The notes: generated by a model not told the origin, from the letters alone. A DNA stretch of 64,000 bases from Flagellimonas nanhaiensis (GCF_003382275.1 NZ_QTJX01000002.1:930001-994000); one strand, 5' to 3'; shown: positions 45,179-54,391, counted from the stretch's first letter. Translations and numbers: made by a program.

Positions 45179-47416
45179 TTACTTGAGGATTTGGTAGGCG
45201 GTCAATGCTACAAGATAGGCAAAAGAAGTCATAAATAGAAGTTGGAGTACCGGCCATTTCCAGGAATTGGTCTCCCTTTTTACGATGGCCAAAGTGCTCA
45301 TGCATTGCATTGCAAATGCATAGAAAAGCATCAATGAGATACCCGAGGCCAGATTGAACAATGGCTTTTTCCCGGAACTGTGCATTTCTGCAGCCATTCT
45401 ATTTTTAATGGTTTCTTCCTCATCACTGCCCACACTGTATATGGTAGCGAGGGTTCCCACAAAAACTTCCCGTGCAGCAAAAGAGGTCAATACTGCTATG
45501 CCAATTTTCCAATCGTACCCCAAAGGTTTTACTATGGGCTGGATTGCCTTGCCCGCAAGGCCCATGTAAGAGTGTTCTAGTTTATAACTTGCAATTTCCT
45601 GTAATCTAGCTCTTTCCTTTAGGATATTGGTGAAGTTTTGAACGGTATCCTGGAGTGATTTAAGTTGAATGGCGTCCGGTGGACTTTCAGGATTCAGTTT
45701 AATGCTTTCCATATAAGCATTGATGTGATTCTGGATGTAGTTGTTGCTATATGGACTTAGACCTTGTTTCTGGATTCGCTCATTGACTATACTATCTGCA
45801 TTTTTGAAATCCTCCGAATATCCATTGGAGCCCAAAAACCAAAGTATGATTGATATGGATAGAATGATCTTACCGGCCCCAAAGACAAAGCTCTTGGTTT
45901 TTTCAAGGACCGTATACCCCACATTTTTCAACAATGGCAGACGATAAGTTGGCATTTCAACCATGAACAAGGAACGGCTTTTAATTTTTAAGATCTTGTT
46001 CAATACCATGGCTGAAAATATGGCCATTCCAAAACCAATAAGATAGAGTAGCATCAAGGTCAATGCTTGGTAGCTCAACCCTAAAATTCTTCCTTCTGGA
46101 ATCACCAGTGCAATAAGAATAAGATAGACAGGCAATCTGGCAGAACAAGTGGTAAATGGGGTCACCAAAATAGTGATCAAACGTTCTTTCCAGTTTTCAA
46201 TGGTTCTGGTGGCCATTACCGCTGGGATTGCACAAGCGGTACCGGAAATTAGGGGGACCACACTTTTTCCGCTCAGACCAAAGGGGCGCATTAATCGATC
46301 CATTAAAAATACCACCCTGCTCATGTACCCACTTTCTTCCAGAAGCGAAATAAACAAGAACAAAAAGGCAATCTGTGGAATAAAAATCACAATACCACCG
46401 ATACCTGCAAGTATTCCTTCGGCCAGCAAATCAGTAAAAATACCGGAAGGAAAAGTGTTTTTGATCCACTCACCGGCGGTGGCAAATTGCTCATCAATGA
46501 AATCCATTGGGTAACTGCTCCAATCAAAAATGGCCTGAAAAATGGTCAATAGAATGGCAAGGAAGATAACATACCCAAAGATCTTGTGGGTCAATATTTT
46601 GTCCATGGTGGCACGTAGGCCTTTGGCCGACTTGAAGTCCACAATATATGTTTCCTTGAGGGTGTTGTTGATGAACTGGTACCTTAACACAGTTTCTTTA
46701 TGCTGAAGCTTTTTGAGTTCCTCTTTGGATTTGGTGGAAAATGACGTGGCATCCTGTATCCGCTTCTTCTCTATGGGCATAAAGTTGACATCCTGGGTGA
46801 TAACCAACCAAAGTTTGTAGAGATCTTCCTTAGGGAAGGTCTTTTGCAAACGGTCAAAATAGTCGGGAGCAATCCTAGAGGTGTTGAGGTTGGGTTGGGT
46901 AGATAGGTCGCTGAAGTTTGCAATTAGAGATTTAATTCGGTCTATCCCATTACCATTTCTAGTACTGACCAAGGCAATTTTGGTGTCCAATTTTTTCTCC
47001 AACAGGTCAATGTCCAAAGAAATCCCTTTTCTACGCATTCGGTCGGCCATGTTAATGACCAAAATGGTGGGAATCCTCAAGTCCTTGATCTGGGTAAAAA
47101 GCAACAGGTTTCGCTTTAGGTTCTCCACATCACTGATCACCACGGCCACATCGGGATAATCTTTGTCGTTTTTGTTGAGAAGTAGTTCCAGGACCACACT
47201 TTCATCCAAAGAAGTGGTGTTTAAGCTGTAAGTTCCTGGGAGGTCTATAATATGTGCCTTGAGTCCCTTGGGAAGTTTGCAGATACCTTGTTTTTTTTCA
47301 ACGGTAATGCCGGGATAGTTGCCCACTTTCTGCTTAAGGCCCGTAAGCTGATTAAAAACAGAGGTTTTTCCGGTATTGGGATTTCCTATCAGCGCAACAT
47401 TGATATTCTTGCTCAT
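45179..47416 (-). CDS. feoB: Ferrous iron transporter FeoB
   Basis: 745 residues. The N-terminal G domain has G1 GNPNTGKTS (about 11-19), G3 DLPGTYSL and the NMADRMRRKGI region, with the nucleotide-base motif NMAD. The membrane part (about 285-745) contains two nucleoside-transporter-like (Gate) repeats with AIPAVMATRTIENWKERLITILVTPFTTCSARLPVYLI, where the Cys belongs to the Fe2+ path. It moves Fe2+ into the cytoplasm driven by GTP. It overlaps feoA by 4 bp (ATGA) and is followed by the Cys-rich small protein. The longer-than-usual insert before Gate 2 (SEDFKNADSIVNERIQK) is common in Bacteroidota. Confidence 0.96.
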   Translation of the reverse strand: MSKNINVALIGNPNTGKTSVFNQLTGLKQKVGNYPGITVEKKQGICKLPKGLKAHIIDLPGTYSLNTTSLDESVVLELLLNKNDKDYPDVAVVISDVENLKRNLLLFTQIKDLRIPTILVINMADRMRRKGISLDIDLLEKKLDTKIALVSTRNGNGIDRIKSLIANFSDLSTQPNLNTSRIAPDYFDRLQKTFPKEDLYKLWLVITQDVNFMPIEKKRIQDATSFSTKSKEELKKLQHKETVLRYQFINNTLKETYIVDFKSAKGLRATMDKILTHKIFGYVIFLAILLTIFQAIFDWSSYPMDFIDEQFATAGEWIKNTFPSGIFTDLLAEGILAGIGGIVIFIPQIAFLFLFISLLEESGYMSRVVFLMDRLMRPFGLSGKSVVPLISGTACAIPAVMATRTIENWKERLITILVTPFTTCSARLPVYLILIALVIPEGRILGLSYQALTLMLLYLIGFGMAIFSAMVLNKILKIKSRSLFMVEMPTYRLPLLKNVGYTVLEKTKSFVFGAGKIILSISIILWFLGSNGYSEDFKNADSIVNERIQKQGLSPYSNNYIQNHINAYMESIKLNPESPPDAIQLKSLQDTVQNFTNILKERARLQEIASYKLEHSYMGLAGKAIQPIVKPLGYDWKIGIAVLTSFAAREVFVGTLATIYSVGSDEEETIKNRMAAEMHSSGKKPLFNLASGISLMLFYAFAMQCMSTLAIVKRETNSWKWPVLQLLFMTSFAYLVALTAYQILK

Positions 47417-47655
47417 AGGGTCATGTTATCGTCGGTAATTTCCAATTCAATCAATTGGGCCAAAGATCTTCTAATGGCAATATGGCTTCCACTTACATTA
47501 ATGTAAATGGGGTCGTTCAATGGCGCAATTTGAACCAATTCCACAACATTTCCAGGCAAACATCCAAGTTCCAGCAATTTAATTGGGGGAATATGTTCCG
47601 AAAAATCCTTTATGATACCTTTTTGTCCGTGGGACAAATCTGCAACCGTGGCCAC
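47413..47655 (-). CDS. feoA: FeoA, SH3-domain partner of FeoB
   Basis: 80 residues, a single FeoA SH3-like domain: VADLSHGQKGIIKDF, then LLELGCLPGNVVELVQIAPLNDPIYINVSGSHIAIRRSLAQLIEL. It binds and stimulates FeoB. The start is a GTG at 47655. It overlaps feoB by 4 bp, so the pair is translationally coupled. A -7 element and a DtxR-like box lie just upstream, which indicates iron control. The SH3 domain is of the same type as the C-terminal domain of the DtxR-type regulator at 25415. Confidence 0.93.
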   Translation of the reverse strand: MATVADLSHGQKGIIKDFSEHIPPIKLLELGCLPGNVVELVQIAPLNDPIYINVSGSHIAIRRSLAQLIELEITDDNMTL

Positions 47656-47660
47656 TAAGC

Positions 47661-47694
47661 TTATTTAGATTGAATATAATTAAGAGCAAAAGTA
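47661..47694 (-). promoter_or_regulatory. feoA promoter with degenerate DtxR-type box
   Basis: On the coding strand TACTTTTG (complement at 47687-47694) is an exact -7 element. Just downstream the plus strand reads TTATTTAGATT at 47661-47671, identical over 11 bases to the left arm of the TonB receptor box (25278-25288), with a poor right arm (GAATATAAT). The box spans the expected transcription start. Confidence 0.55.
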
Positions 47695-47741
47695 AGTAAA
47701 AATGGGCAAACAAAACCAAAAACTAAGCAAAGATATCCGGT

Positions 47742-48416
47742 CTATTCTGTGTAACTGGCCTTAAGGGTTTCCAGGTCTTCCAAGAGTTTAGCGATTTCTT
47801 CGCTATTGGTGCCATCATAAAACCCTCGTATGCGGCGCTCTTTGTCCACCAAAATGAAATTCTCGGTGTGAATCATGTCATAAGGACCTCCATCACCATC
47901 ATTTTTAACGGCTAGATACGATTTTCGGGCCAGTTGGTATATCTGTTTTTTGTCTCCTGTAACCAGATTCCATTTGGCATCGATTACCCCTTTTTCAAGG
48001 GCATATTTTTTTAATTGGGGTACAGAATCGATTACAGGTGTCACGGAGTGCGACAACAAAAGAATATCGTCATCTTCCAAGATTGCATCCTGTACTTCTG
48101 CCATGTTCTTGGTCATGATTGGACAAATGGTGGGGCAGGTAGTGAAGAAAAAATCCGCCACATAGATCTTGTCCTTATAGTTTTCTTGCGTGATGGTTTC
48201 CCCGTTTTGATTTACAAGCTCAAAATCTGCAATAGAATGGTATTTCTTTTTATAGTGCAAGGTGCTGTCCACCAGCGATTGGTCTACCATAGAAGGTTGG
48301 TAAACCGGAAGCATCTTTTTGGGCTGCAAAGCATTATAGAACAATACAATGATAATCGAGGAAAGTATCAGGAGAACTATCCCGAACATTTTGTATTTGG
48401 CGAAAAATGACCTCAT
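47742..48416 (-). CDS. SCO1/SenC-family copper protein
   Basis: About 224 residues with an N-terminal membrane anchor (about 9-27) and a thioredoxin-like domain. The copper-binding C-x-x-x-C is in FFTTCPTICPIM and the distal His in DMIHTENFILVD. SCO proteins insert copper into the CuA centre of cytochrome c oxidase or keep its cysteines reduced. The start is taken at the ATG at 48416; the frame extends to a TTG at 48425. It is monocistronic here, divergent from rseP. Confidence 0.92.
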   Translation of the reverse strand: MRSFFAKYKMFGIVLLILSSIIIVLFYNALQPKKMLPVYQPSMVDQSLVDSTLHYKKKYHSIADFELVNQNGETITQENYKDKIYVADFFFTTCPTICPIMTKNMAEVQDAILEDDDILLLSHSVTPVIDSVPQLKKYALEKGVIDAKWNLVTGDKKQIYQLARKSYLAVKNDGDGGPYDMIHTENFILVDKERRIRGFYDGTNSEEIAKLLEDLETLKASYTE

Positions 48417-48568
48417 GGATTGCAAAATTACGACCCGGTGACCGATTCATCAACATGTAGGGAAACTTTTGGTGCTAAAAGTTTCTTAAAACCCAAAGGC
48501 GTGCAGGGCTTAGTTTTTATATGACTGGGTAAAAGTTTACTTTTGTGCGTTTTAACAGATTGTTGCGG

Positions 48569-49924
48569 ATGAGCCCCATTATAATTCAAGTAATACAATT
48601 CTTCCTTAGTTTATCCTTACTTATAGTTCTCCACGAACTTGGACATTTTATTCCGGCCAAGATATTTAAGACTAGGGTTGAAAAATTCTATTTGTTCTTC
48701 GATGTAAAATTTTCCCTGTTCAAGAAGAAGATTGGAGAAACCGTGTATGGAATTGGTTGGTTGCCTTTGGGAGGCTATGTGAAGATTGCGGGAATGATCG
48801 ATGAAAGCATGGATACGGAGCAGATGAAGGAAGAGCCCAAACCCTGGGAATTTCGAAGTAAACCGGCCTGGCAAAGATTGATCATTATGTTGGGAGGGGT
48901 TACCGTAAATTTCATTTTGGCGGTAATCATATACATTGGTATGGCCTACAGCTATGGTGATCAATATATCCCCATGGAAAGCTTGAAAGATGGTGTTTGG
49001 GTCACTGAACCGGAAATCGGGGATAAAGTTGGTATAGAGACCGGAGATAAGATTATTGCGGTTGACGGAAACGAGCTGAAATCCTTCAATAGTGTTTTTA
49101 TTGAATTGATCAATGGAAACAGCATCACAATAGAGCGGGACGGACGACGAATTGAAAAGGAAATCCCCGTGGATTTCATTTCTACTTTGTTGGAAGATGA
49201 GGAAAAGGTCAGGTTTTTAAGTTTAAGGGCCCCATTTGTAGTAAGCAAGGTATCCAAAGATTCCCATAATAAGGATGCAGGTTTTCAAGGAAAAGATGAG
49301 TTTTTGACCATTAACGGTTCTGAAGCTGTTTATAGGGATCAAGTAACTCCCATTTTGGAAAACAACAAAGGAAAAGATATCAATGTAGTGGTTAAGCGTG
49401 AAGATGGAACCCAAGCAAACATAGTTGCCAAGGTGAATGATGAGGGGCTACTGGGAATGGAGATAGGCGGACTTACCATGCAAGATTTTGCGGATCGTGG
49501 ATATTTTGAAATCAAGACCCAAAAGTATACGTTTTTGGAAGCTATCCCTGCGGGAATAGACAAAGGGGTGTCCACACTTTCCAGTTATGTAAAGCAGTTA
49601 AAAAAGATTTTCAATCCGCAGACTGGAGCATATAAAGGAGTTGGCGGTTTTGCCGCAATTGGCAGCATGTTCCCTGATACCTGGAACTGGGCGGCCTTTT
49701 GGTCCACTACGGCTTTAATTTCCATTATTCTAGCCTTTATGAACATTCTTCCCATTCCGGCGTTGGACGGGGGACATGTGGTATTTTTACTGTATGAAAT
49801 GGTCACAGGAAGAAAACCCAGTGACAAATTTTTAGAGTACGCCCAAATGGTAGGATTCTTCTTGTTGATTGCATTACTGCTATTTGCCAATGGGAATGAT
49901 TTGTATAAATGGCTTTTTAAATAG
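48569..49924 (+). CDS. rseP: RIP metalloprotease RseP (site-2 protease)
   Basis: About 451 residues. The zinc-binding HELGH is in the first membrane helix (about residues 22-26) and the second conserved segment NILPIPALDGGH is near the C-terminus; PDZ-like domains lie between (about 130-300: GDKVGIETGDKIIAVDGNELKS; NKDAGFQGKDEFLTINGSE). It cleaves membrane-spanning anti-sigma factors inside the bilayer, a plausible partner for the membrane anti-sigma at 41844, though the substrate is inferred. The start is the ATG at 48569; a GTG at 48545 would add 8 residues. Confidence 0.95.
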   Translation: MSPIIIQVIQFFLSLSLLIVLHELGHFIPAKIFKTRVEKFYLFFDVKFSLFKKKIGETVYGIGWLPLGGYVKIAGMIDESMDTEQMKEEPKPWEFRSKPAWQRLIIMLGGVTVNFILAVIIYIGMAYSYGDQYIPMESLKDGVWVTEPEIGDKVGIETGDKIIAVDGNELKSFNSVFIELINGNSITIERDGRRIEKEIPVDFISTLLEDEEKVRFLSLRAPFVVSKVSKDSHNKDAGFQGKDEFLTINGSEAVYRDQVTPILENNKGKDINVVVKREDGTQANIVAKVNDEGLLGMEIGGLTMQDFADRGYFEIKTQKYTFLEAIPAGIDKGVSTLSSYVKQLKKIFNPQTGAYKGVGGFAAIGSMFPDTWNWAAFWSTTALISIILAFMNILPIPALDGGHVVFLLYEMVTGRKPSDKFLEYAQMVGFFLLIALLLFANGNDLYKWLFK

Positions 49925-49940
49925 AAAACCACTTTTTTTG

Positions 49941-49972
49941 TTTGTTGTATATTAAGTAAACTGCTATATTTG
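49941..49972 (+). promoter_or_regulatory. tRNA-Asn promoter
   Basis: TTTG (49941-49944) and TTG (49945-49947) precede an exact -7 TATATTTG (49965-49972) by 20 and 17 bp. Transcription would begin ~14 nt before the mature tRNA. Confidence 0.75.
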
Positions 49973-49992
49973 CACCCGCTTATAGGAAATAT

Positions 49993-50066
49993 TCCTCCTT
50001 AGCTCAGTTGGTTAGAGCATCTGACTGTTAATCAGAGGGTCCTTGGTTCGAGCCCAAGAGGGGGAG
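49993..50066 (+). tRNA. tRNA-Asn (anticodon GTT)
   Basis: A 74-nt cloverleaf: acceptor TCCTCCT pairs with AGGGGGA (one G-T pair), D-arm GCTCAGTTGGTTAGAGC, anticodon stem-loop CTGACTGTTAATCAG with GTT, T-arm CTTGGTTCGAGCCCAAG, discriminator G as expected for tRNA-Asn. CCA is not encoded. It has its own promoter and terminator, so it is a single-gene unit. Confidence 0.97.
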
Positions 50067-50074
50067 CAAAATTT

Positions 50075-50107
50075 AAATCCAACACTAGAAATAGTGTTGG
50101 ATTTTTT
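50075..50107 (+). terminator. Terminator after tRNA-Asn
   Basis: 13-bp perfect stem (AAATCCAACACTA at 50075-50087 and its complement at 50092-50104) with a GAAA loop and a run of T after it. It may also serve the LytTR operon reading from the right. Confidence 0.92.
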
Positions 50108-50135
50108 GTTTTGTAAGAATCCCTTTCCTAGGAGT

Positions 50136-50894
50136 TTATATCGTCTTGAACAGTTTAAAAACATTGTTCCTATAGGTCTTACTCACTGGAATTTTTTTAT
50201 CACCAATAAATAAGGTGTTCCCTTCAAACCCTTTTACCTTGTGAATGTTGATTACATAACTTCTATGGATTCGCAAAAACTTGTTTGTGGGTAGCTGAGG
50301 TTCAATTTTTTTGAGCACCATGGAATAAACGAAGCTTCCGGTTTGGGTGTATATCACAGAATAATTGCTATCTGCTTGTAGAAAAAGAATCTCATCCAAG
50401 GGCACGCGTTCAAAATGATGTTTCTTTTTCAGAAACAAGCTGTCCATAATCTGCATTACTTTATTATCAGCTACAGTAAACTCATGGGTTCTTAATGGAT
50501 TTTTTTCGGGCTTTCCGTTTGCAAAATTTATCAAGGCCATCTCAATGGCCACACTCAACTGCCTGTCATTAAAAGGTTTTAAGATATAGGCATAGGGTTT
50601 GACACTAATGGCCCGGGAAACTATGTTTCTATCGGCATGAGAGGTAAGAAAAATGAAAGGAATACGGTATTTCTCATTTATGATTCGCGCCAGCTCTATC
50701 CCATCCAGGGCTCCATGCAGGATTATATCGATTAAGATAATATCTATTGATGCGTTTTCTTCCAAAAAGTCCAAGGCCTTTTGTGAAGATAGTGCTACCC
50801 CAGCTATGGAGTAATTCATTTTGGAGAGCCGGTTGGAGATATCCTGGGCCACTAATATTTCATCTTCCACAATCAGGATTTGTACTTGTTCCAT
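50136..50894 (-). CDS. LytTR-type response regulator
   Basis: 252 residues. The receiver domain has the acidic pair in ILIVEDEILVAQDI and the phosphoacceptor Asp at about 56 in DIILIDIIL; the Lys is in AYILKPFNDRQLSVAIEMA. The LytTR DNA-binding domain fills about 150-250 (LDEILFLQADSNYSVIYTQTGSFVYSMVLKKIEPQLPTNKFLRIHRSYVINIHKV). The start is the ATG at 50894; the longer frame would overlap the kinase by 28 bp. It is downstream of the histidine kinase with a 5-bp gap, so the two form one signalling unit. Its targets are not visible. Confidence 0.93.
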   Translation of the reverse strand: MEQVQILIVEDEILVAQDISNRLSKMNYSIAGVALSSQKALDFLEENASIDIILIDIILHGALDGIELARIINEKYRIPFIFLTSHADRNIVSRAISVKPYAYILKPFNDRQLSVAIEMALINFANGKPEKNPLRTHEFTVADNKVMQIMDSLFLKKKHHFERVPLDEILFLQADSNYSVIYTQTGSFVYSMVLKKIEPQLPTNKFLRIHRSYVINIHKVKGFEGNTLFIGDKKIPVSKTYRNNVFKLFKTI

Positions 50895-50899
50895 TTTGT

Positions 50900-52696
50900 T
50901 TAGGCTATTTTCATTAACATGTTCCAATGTGCTCCTTGCCCGCTAATTGTATTTATGCTCCCACCTAGTTGTTCTATTAAGGAGTGTACAAGTCTAATTC
51001 CAAAGGAGTTGTTCTGCTGCGTTTCCAAGATATCGAACCCGCCACCATTGTCCATGACCTGAATATTGATTTGATCATCCTGTTCGGTTTTCTTCAAGAT
51101 GACCTCCAACAGCGGATTTTCAATATTATCGTAGGCATACTTTAGCGAATTGATGATGACTTCGTTGATAATCAGTGCCAACGGTATGGCCTTGTCAATA
51201 GTGATGTTGATATCTGCAATATCGAAACGGGGTTTAAAAGTAGCTCCATAACCATGAAAAAGTCCCAGCACTAATTCCTCAATATATTCTTTGACTTTAA
51301 TTCTGGTGTCAACCCCATCTTGGTAGAGTTTTCTATGTACCAAGGAGAGGGCTTCCACTCTGGATTGCCCTTCCAATAGGGCTGCTTGGGCCGGATGTCC
51401 ATCAAGTTGATGCCCCTGAAGACTCAGCAAGCTGGAAATCATCTGTAGATTGTTCTTGATCCGGTGGTTCAGTTCCCTAAGCAATAAGGCTTTCTCCTGT
51501 TCCCGCTTGGCAATTTCATCTTTTTGATTGGCGAGAATGGCATTGGCTTTTTTGATTCGATTGTTGCCCCTTCTAAGCAAATAAGCAAAAATCAACAAAG
51601 AGAATAATCCCAGGGCGAGTAAGATGACAATATATTTTTGATTGGTATTTATCTTGTTGAGCAGCCCAATCTCTGACTCTCTTTTGTCAATTTCATAGCT
51701 AGCTTTGAGTTGTTCTACTTTTTGAATGTTTTCCTTGTTTACCAAACTATCCTGGTACACCTGGTTCATTTTTTGGAATTGAAGCGCTTCCTGATATTGC
51801 TCTTTTGCTTCATAAAAACTTGAAAGCAGGGCACTAACATCACGAATCTCTTCTTTAAGACCATTTTTTTTGGCTATGTCCAATGCTTCCAAAAACTTTT
51901 CCTCAGCAAATTTTGGCTGCCCCTTCATTTTATGAACTTTGCCCAGTTCAGCCAGATATATTGAAACCGAATAGGAATCGCCAAGTTCCCGAAGAACATT
52001 AATGGCTTCGCTTAGGTTCCGTTGGGCAGGGTCAAGAAGATTTTGGGCCAATTGCACCATTCCCAGATTTCCTTGGGAATAGCTCTGGATAATCACATTC
52101 TCTATGGACCTGTTCAGTTGCAACGCTTCTTCAAAATGTAAGGAGGCCTTTTCCAACTGTCCATCCAAACGATAGGCCTCTCCCAAGTTGAGTATTGTGA
52201 GTGCATGATTGGTGGTTTGGTTGGAAGCGGAATAAATATCTCTTGCCTTTATCAAATACTGTATTCCCAAAGCGTAGTTCTCATCGCTGATGTAATTGCT
52301 GGCCAATTGGGTATAAGAAGCTGCCTGGCGTTCGGTCAACTTCAGGGATTCATAAATTTTAAGCGCATCCAGAGAAGCTTGGAACGATTGCGGATTATTT
52401 CCAAGTCTGCGTTCCAAATGACTGATTTCTTCCAACGCTTCAGCTTGGAGAAGAAGGTTCTGTATATCCTCTGCTATTTGTAATGATTGTTTGGCCAGAA
52501 GTAAAGACGAGTCGATGTCTTGATGGTAATGTGCAGCTAGACTGAGCAGTTTTGACTTCTCTTTTTGGGATAAGTCTTGCGTCCTTAAAATATGTAGGAG
52601 GCTATCCGGGTCTTTACTTTGAGAAAAGGAAGTTTCTGCTGTCCATAAGAAAACCAAGAATATGCATATCCTTATAAGAAAATTGCCTTTACACAT
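50900..52696 (-). CDS. Sensor histidine kinase with periplasmic TPR sensor
   Basis: 598 residues: a signal peptide (about 5-24), a periplasmic part of tetratricopeptide repeats (about 60-330; ALTILNLGEAYRLDGQLEKASLHFEEALQLNRS and IYLAELGKVHKMKGQPKFAEEKFLEALDIAKKNG), one membrane helix (about 345-365, YIVILLALGLFSLLIFAYLL), then a HisKA_2 segment with the phospho-His in LLRELNHRIKNNLQMISSLL and a HATPase domain (IINEVIINSLKYAYDN, VMDNGGGFD, GIRLVHSLIEQLGG). It phosphorylates the LytTR regulator. It overlaps the 188-residue gene by 8 bp. Confidence 0.92.
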   Translation of the reverse strand: MCKGNFLIRICIFLVFLWTAETSFSQSKDPDSLLHILRTQDLSQKEKSKLLSLAAHYHQDIDSSLLLAKQSLQIAEDIQNLLLQAEALEEISHLERRLGNNPQSFQASLDALKIYESLKLTERQAASYTQLASNYISDENYALGIQYLIKARDIYSASNQTTNHALTILNLGEAYRLDGQLEKASLHFEEALQLNRSIENVIIQSYSQGNLGMVQLAQNLLDPAQRNLSEAINVLRELGDSYSVSIYLAELGKVHKMKGQPKFAEEKFLEALDIAKKNGLKEEIRDVSALLSSFYEAKEQYQEALQFQKMNQVYQDSLVNKENIQKVEQLKASYEIDKRESEIGLLNKINTNQKYIVILLALGLFSLLIFAYLLRRGNNRIKKANAILANQKDEIAKREQEKALLLRELNHRIKNNLQMISSLLSLQGHQLDGHPAQAALLEGQSRVEALSLVHRKLYQDGVDTRIKVKEYIEELVLGLFHGYGATFKPRFDIADINITIDKAIPLALIINEVIINSLKYAYDNIENPLLEVILKKTEQDDQINIQVMDNGGGFDILETQQNNSFGIRLVHSLIEQLGGSINTISGQGAHWNMLMKIA

Positions 52697-53255
52697 TGGA
52701 GCTTATTTTGGCCAATGGATCAAATTCGAAGTAACATTTCATATGTTCACCAGCTTCATTGTCTATGAAGAGTTGGAAAATGATGCTGTACAATATGTAT
52801 ATGTTTTTTTCAGTGGATTGGCGTTTTTTCAAGGTGCTGATCTCACAAAAGGACTGATAATCCGTAATGGTCTGCGGGGTAATGTACAATGTTCCATCAG
52901 GAGCAGTTTTAATATGTTTATAGCTACAGTCAAAAATTTTATACCAATCCGTGAAGTCAGCGGTTCTTTTGCCAATGTTTTGAACCTTACAGTAAATAAG
53001 GGGGGTGGCATTGGGGTTTTCCTCACCTTCAACCAATGAGAAACTAGCCCTCACCGTGGTGTTGTAACCAATATGGGGAAGTTTGTTCTTGGATGCGGTA
53101 ATAAAGTCGTCTATGGGAATGGGTTCAATTAAAGATCCTGTTCCTATGGTAGTGTACAGTACTGCCTCTTTCAATGCTTCCATATCAATAGGGAATGGAT
53201 AGGCAGGAGAATCAGTGGGATTAGTGTTGTCGATCAATTCGATAGAAATGTTCAT
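52689..53255 (-). CDS. Unknown 188-residue protein coupled to the histidine kinase
   Basis: A soluble protein without signal peptide or membrane helix. It is beta-rich in the middle (GYNTTVRASFSLVEG; TPLIYCKVQNIGKRTADF) and ends YILYSIIFQLFIDNEAGEHMKCYFEFDPL. No family is recognised. Its stop overlaps the start of the kinase gene by 8 bp on the same strand, so it is probably translated with the two-component system. An input-modulating or regulated partner role is inference from that overlap only. Confidence 0.65.
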   Translation of the reverse strand: MNISIELIDNTNPTDSPAYPFPIDMEALKEAVLYTTIGTGSLIEPIPIDDFITASKNKLPHIGYNTTVRASFSLVEGEENPNATPLIYCKVQNIGKRTADFTDWYKIFDCSYKHIKTAPDGTLYITPQTITDYQSFCEISTLKKRQSTEKNIYILYSIIFQLFIDNEAGEHMKCYFEFDPLAKISSNV

Positions 53256-53625
53256 TAGTTGGAATTTATATGGTTGATGTTGATTTATGTTAGAGAAGGT
53301 ATTTTTTACGATAGCTTATGAATTTACTGATTTTTTTGTTCAATATATCCAGAAAAAGCAAGATAATTCCTATGGGTATTAACTCTTGGCGCACTCATGA
53401 ATCCTTGAAAATGAATGAATTGGCTCGTATGAAGATTGGGAGGAATACATAGGTTAAGGTTGAAAAGTACCTCCCCTTAGGATTTTGAGATAATGCCTTT
53501 ACTCAATTTCAAGTACGGTCCACTAAACAATTGGTTTCGTTCACTCATCTCTTTTTGTTTACAGATTTTGTGTGGTCAAATTTGAGAGACAAAAAATTAG
53601 TATTAATCCTTTAAAAAAATTAAAA
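53256..53625. other. Intergenic region, 370 bp
   Basis: AT-rich spacer between the divergent 188-residue gene and the 239-residue gene. It contains an open frame of 44 codons (53318-53452, plus) with no recognisable features, not called. No convincing TAnnTTTG promoter was found for the downstream gene; a T-rich stretch near 53550-53565 could serve. Confidence 0.5.
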
Positions 53626-54345
53626 ATGGGACACGGACCAAAATTAGGAAACGCAATTAAAGACAACACAGCAGCTAGAAATGCAGTTAATGCTGCAGTT
53701 AAGCAAGCAGAAGCAGAACTGAAGAATACTGAGGCCAAGGCCAAAGCATTTATTAACAGCCACACAAAAGGTATTGTGGATATTAAGGCTTCCAATGCCA
53801 ACTCGTATTCAAAATTCTCGGAAGAGTACAGCCTTAAAGTCTTGGACACTATTGTTGATGGTATTGTAGACGGAGCCAAGACCTATCTCGACCCTACAAA
53901 CGAAGCAACCAAAGCGGCCAAGTTGGCAGAAGACGCCGGGACTATTGTAAAGGGAATTTTGGCACTTTTCTCTACAAGTTCAAGTGTAAATGAGAATGTG
54001 CAGGTAACTTTTAACCAAATACAGGCAGCAGATGGCACCAATTGGGCTGTTTATTATGCGTGTAGCTCAATGAGTGTGAAGGCAGAAAATGCATGGGGCA
54101 ACAAAGATATTATTGTTGTTTCCAACATGTATCTACTTGCAACGGTTAAGCCAAACCCAGAGGCTACTTATGAAAAAATGCTTCAGCAGGACTTGGATAC
54201 CCTCCTAACACTTAATGAACAATTCGACAAAGCCATTATTGATGCCAGAACTGAAGGTGACCTTGATAATCTTAAGTTCTACCAAGAGAAGCTGAACATG
54301 GAACAGGAAAAAATCAAAAAGGAGCTTGAATTGATCGGAGCTTAA
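53626..54345 (+). CDS. Unknown helical protein in the accessory block
   Basis: 239 residues. The first ~45 residues are Ala/Lys-rich and amphipathic (AAVKQAEAELKNTEAKAKAF). Residues ~75-110 contain a hydrophobic amphipathic stretch (LAEDAGTIVKGILALFSTSS), then a beta-rich centre (ENVQVTFNQIQAADGTNWAVYYACSSMSV) and a long charged C-terminal helix. No signal peptide and no named family recognised. The start is the ATG at 53626 (MGHGPKLG). Composition differs from neighbouring housekeeping genes. The next gene begins 46 bp later. A pore-forming or structural-assembly role can be imagined but is not supported. Confidence 0.6.
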   Translation: MGHGPKLGNAIKDNTAARNAVNAAVKQAEAELKNTEAKAKAFINSHTKGIVDIKASNANSYSKFSEEYSLKVLDTIVDGIVDGAKTYLDPTNEATKAAKLAEDAGTIVKGILALFSTSSSVNENVQVTFNQIQAADGTNWAVYYACSSMSVKAENAWGNKDIIVVSNMYLLATVKPNPEATYEKMLQQDLDTLLTLNEQFDKAIIDARTEGDLDNLKFYQEKLNMEQEKIKKELELIGA

Positions 54346-54391
54346 GCTTTTAGATTGGATTGAAAAGCATTTACAATTTAATCTAGAAAGT

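Noticed and set aside
49993..50107. tRNA-Asn as an integration site for the 52.7-56 kb block
   Set aside because: No direct repeat of the tRNA 3' end, integrase or transposase was found, and the intact kinase system lies between; the idea has no support.
53318..53452. 44-codon ORF on the plus strand upstream of the 239-residue gene
   Set aside because: No start context, hydrophobic pattern or coupling to a neighbour; length is expected by chance.
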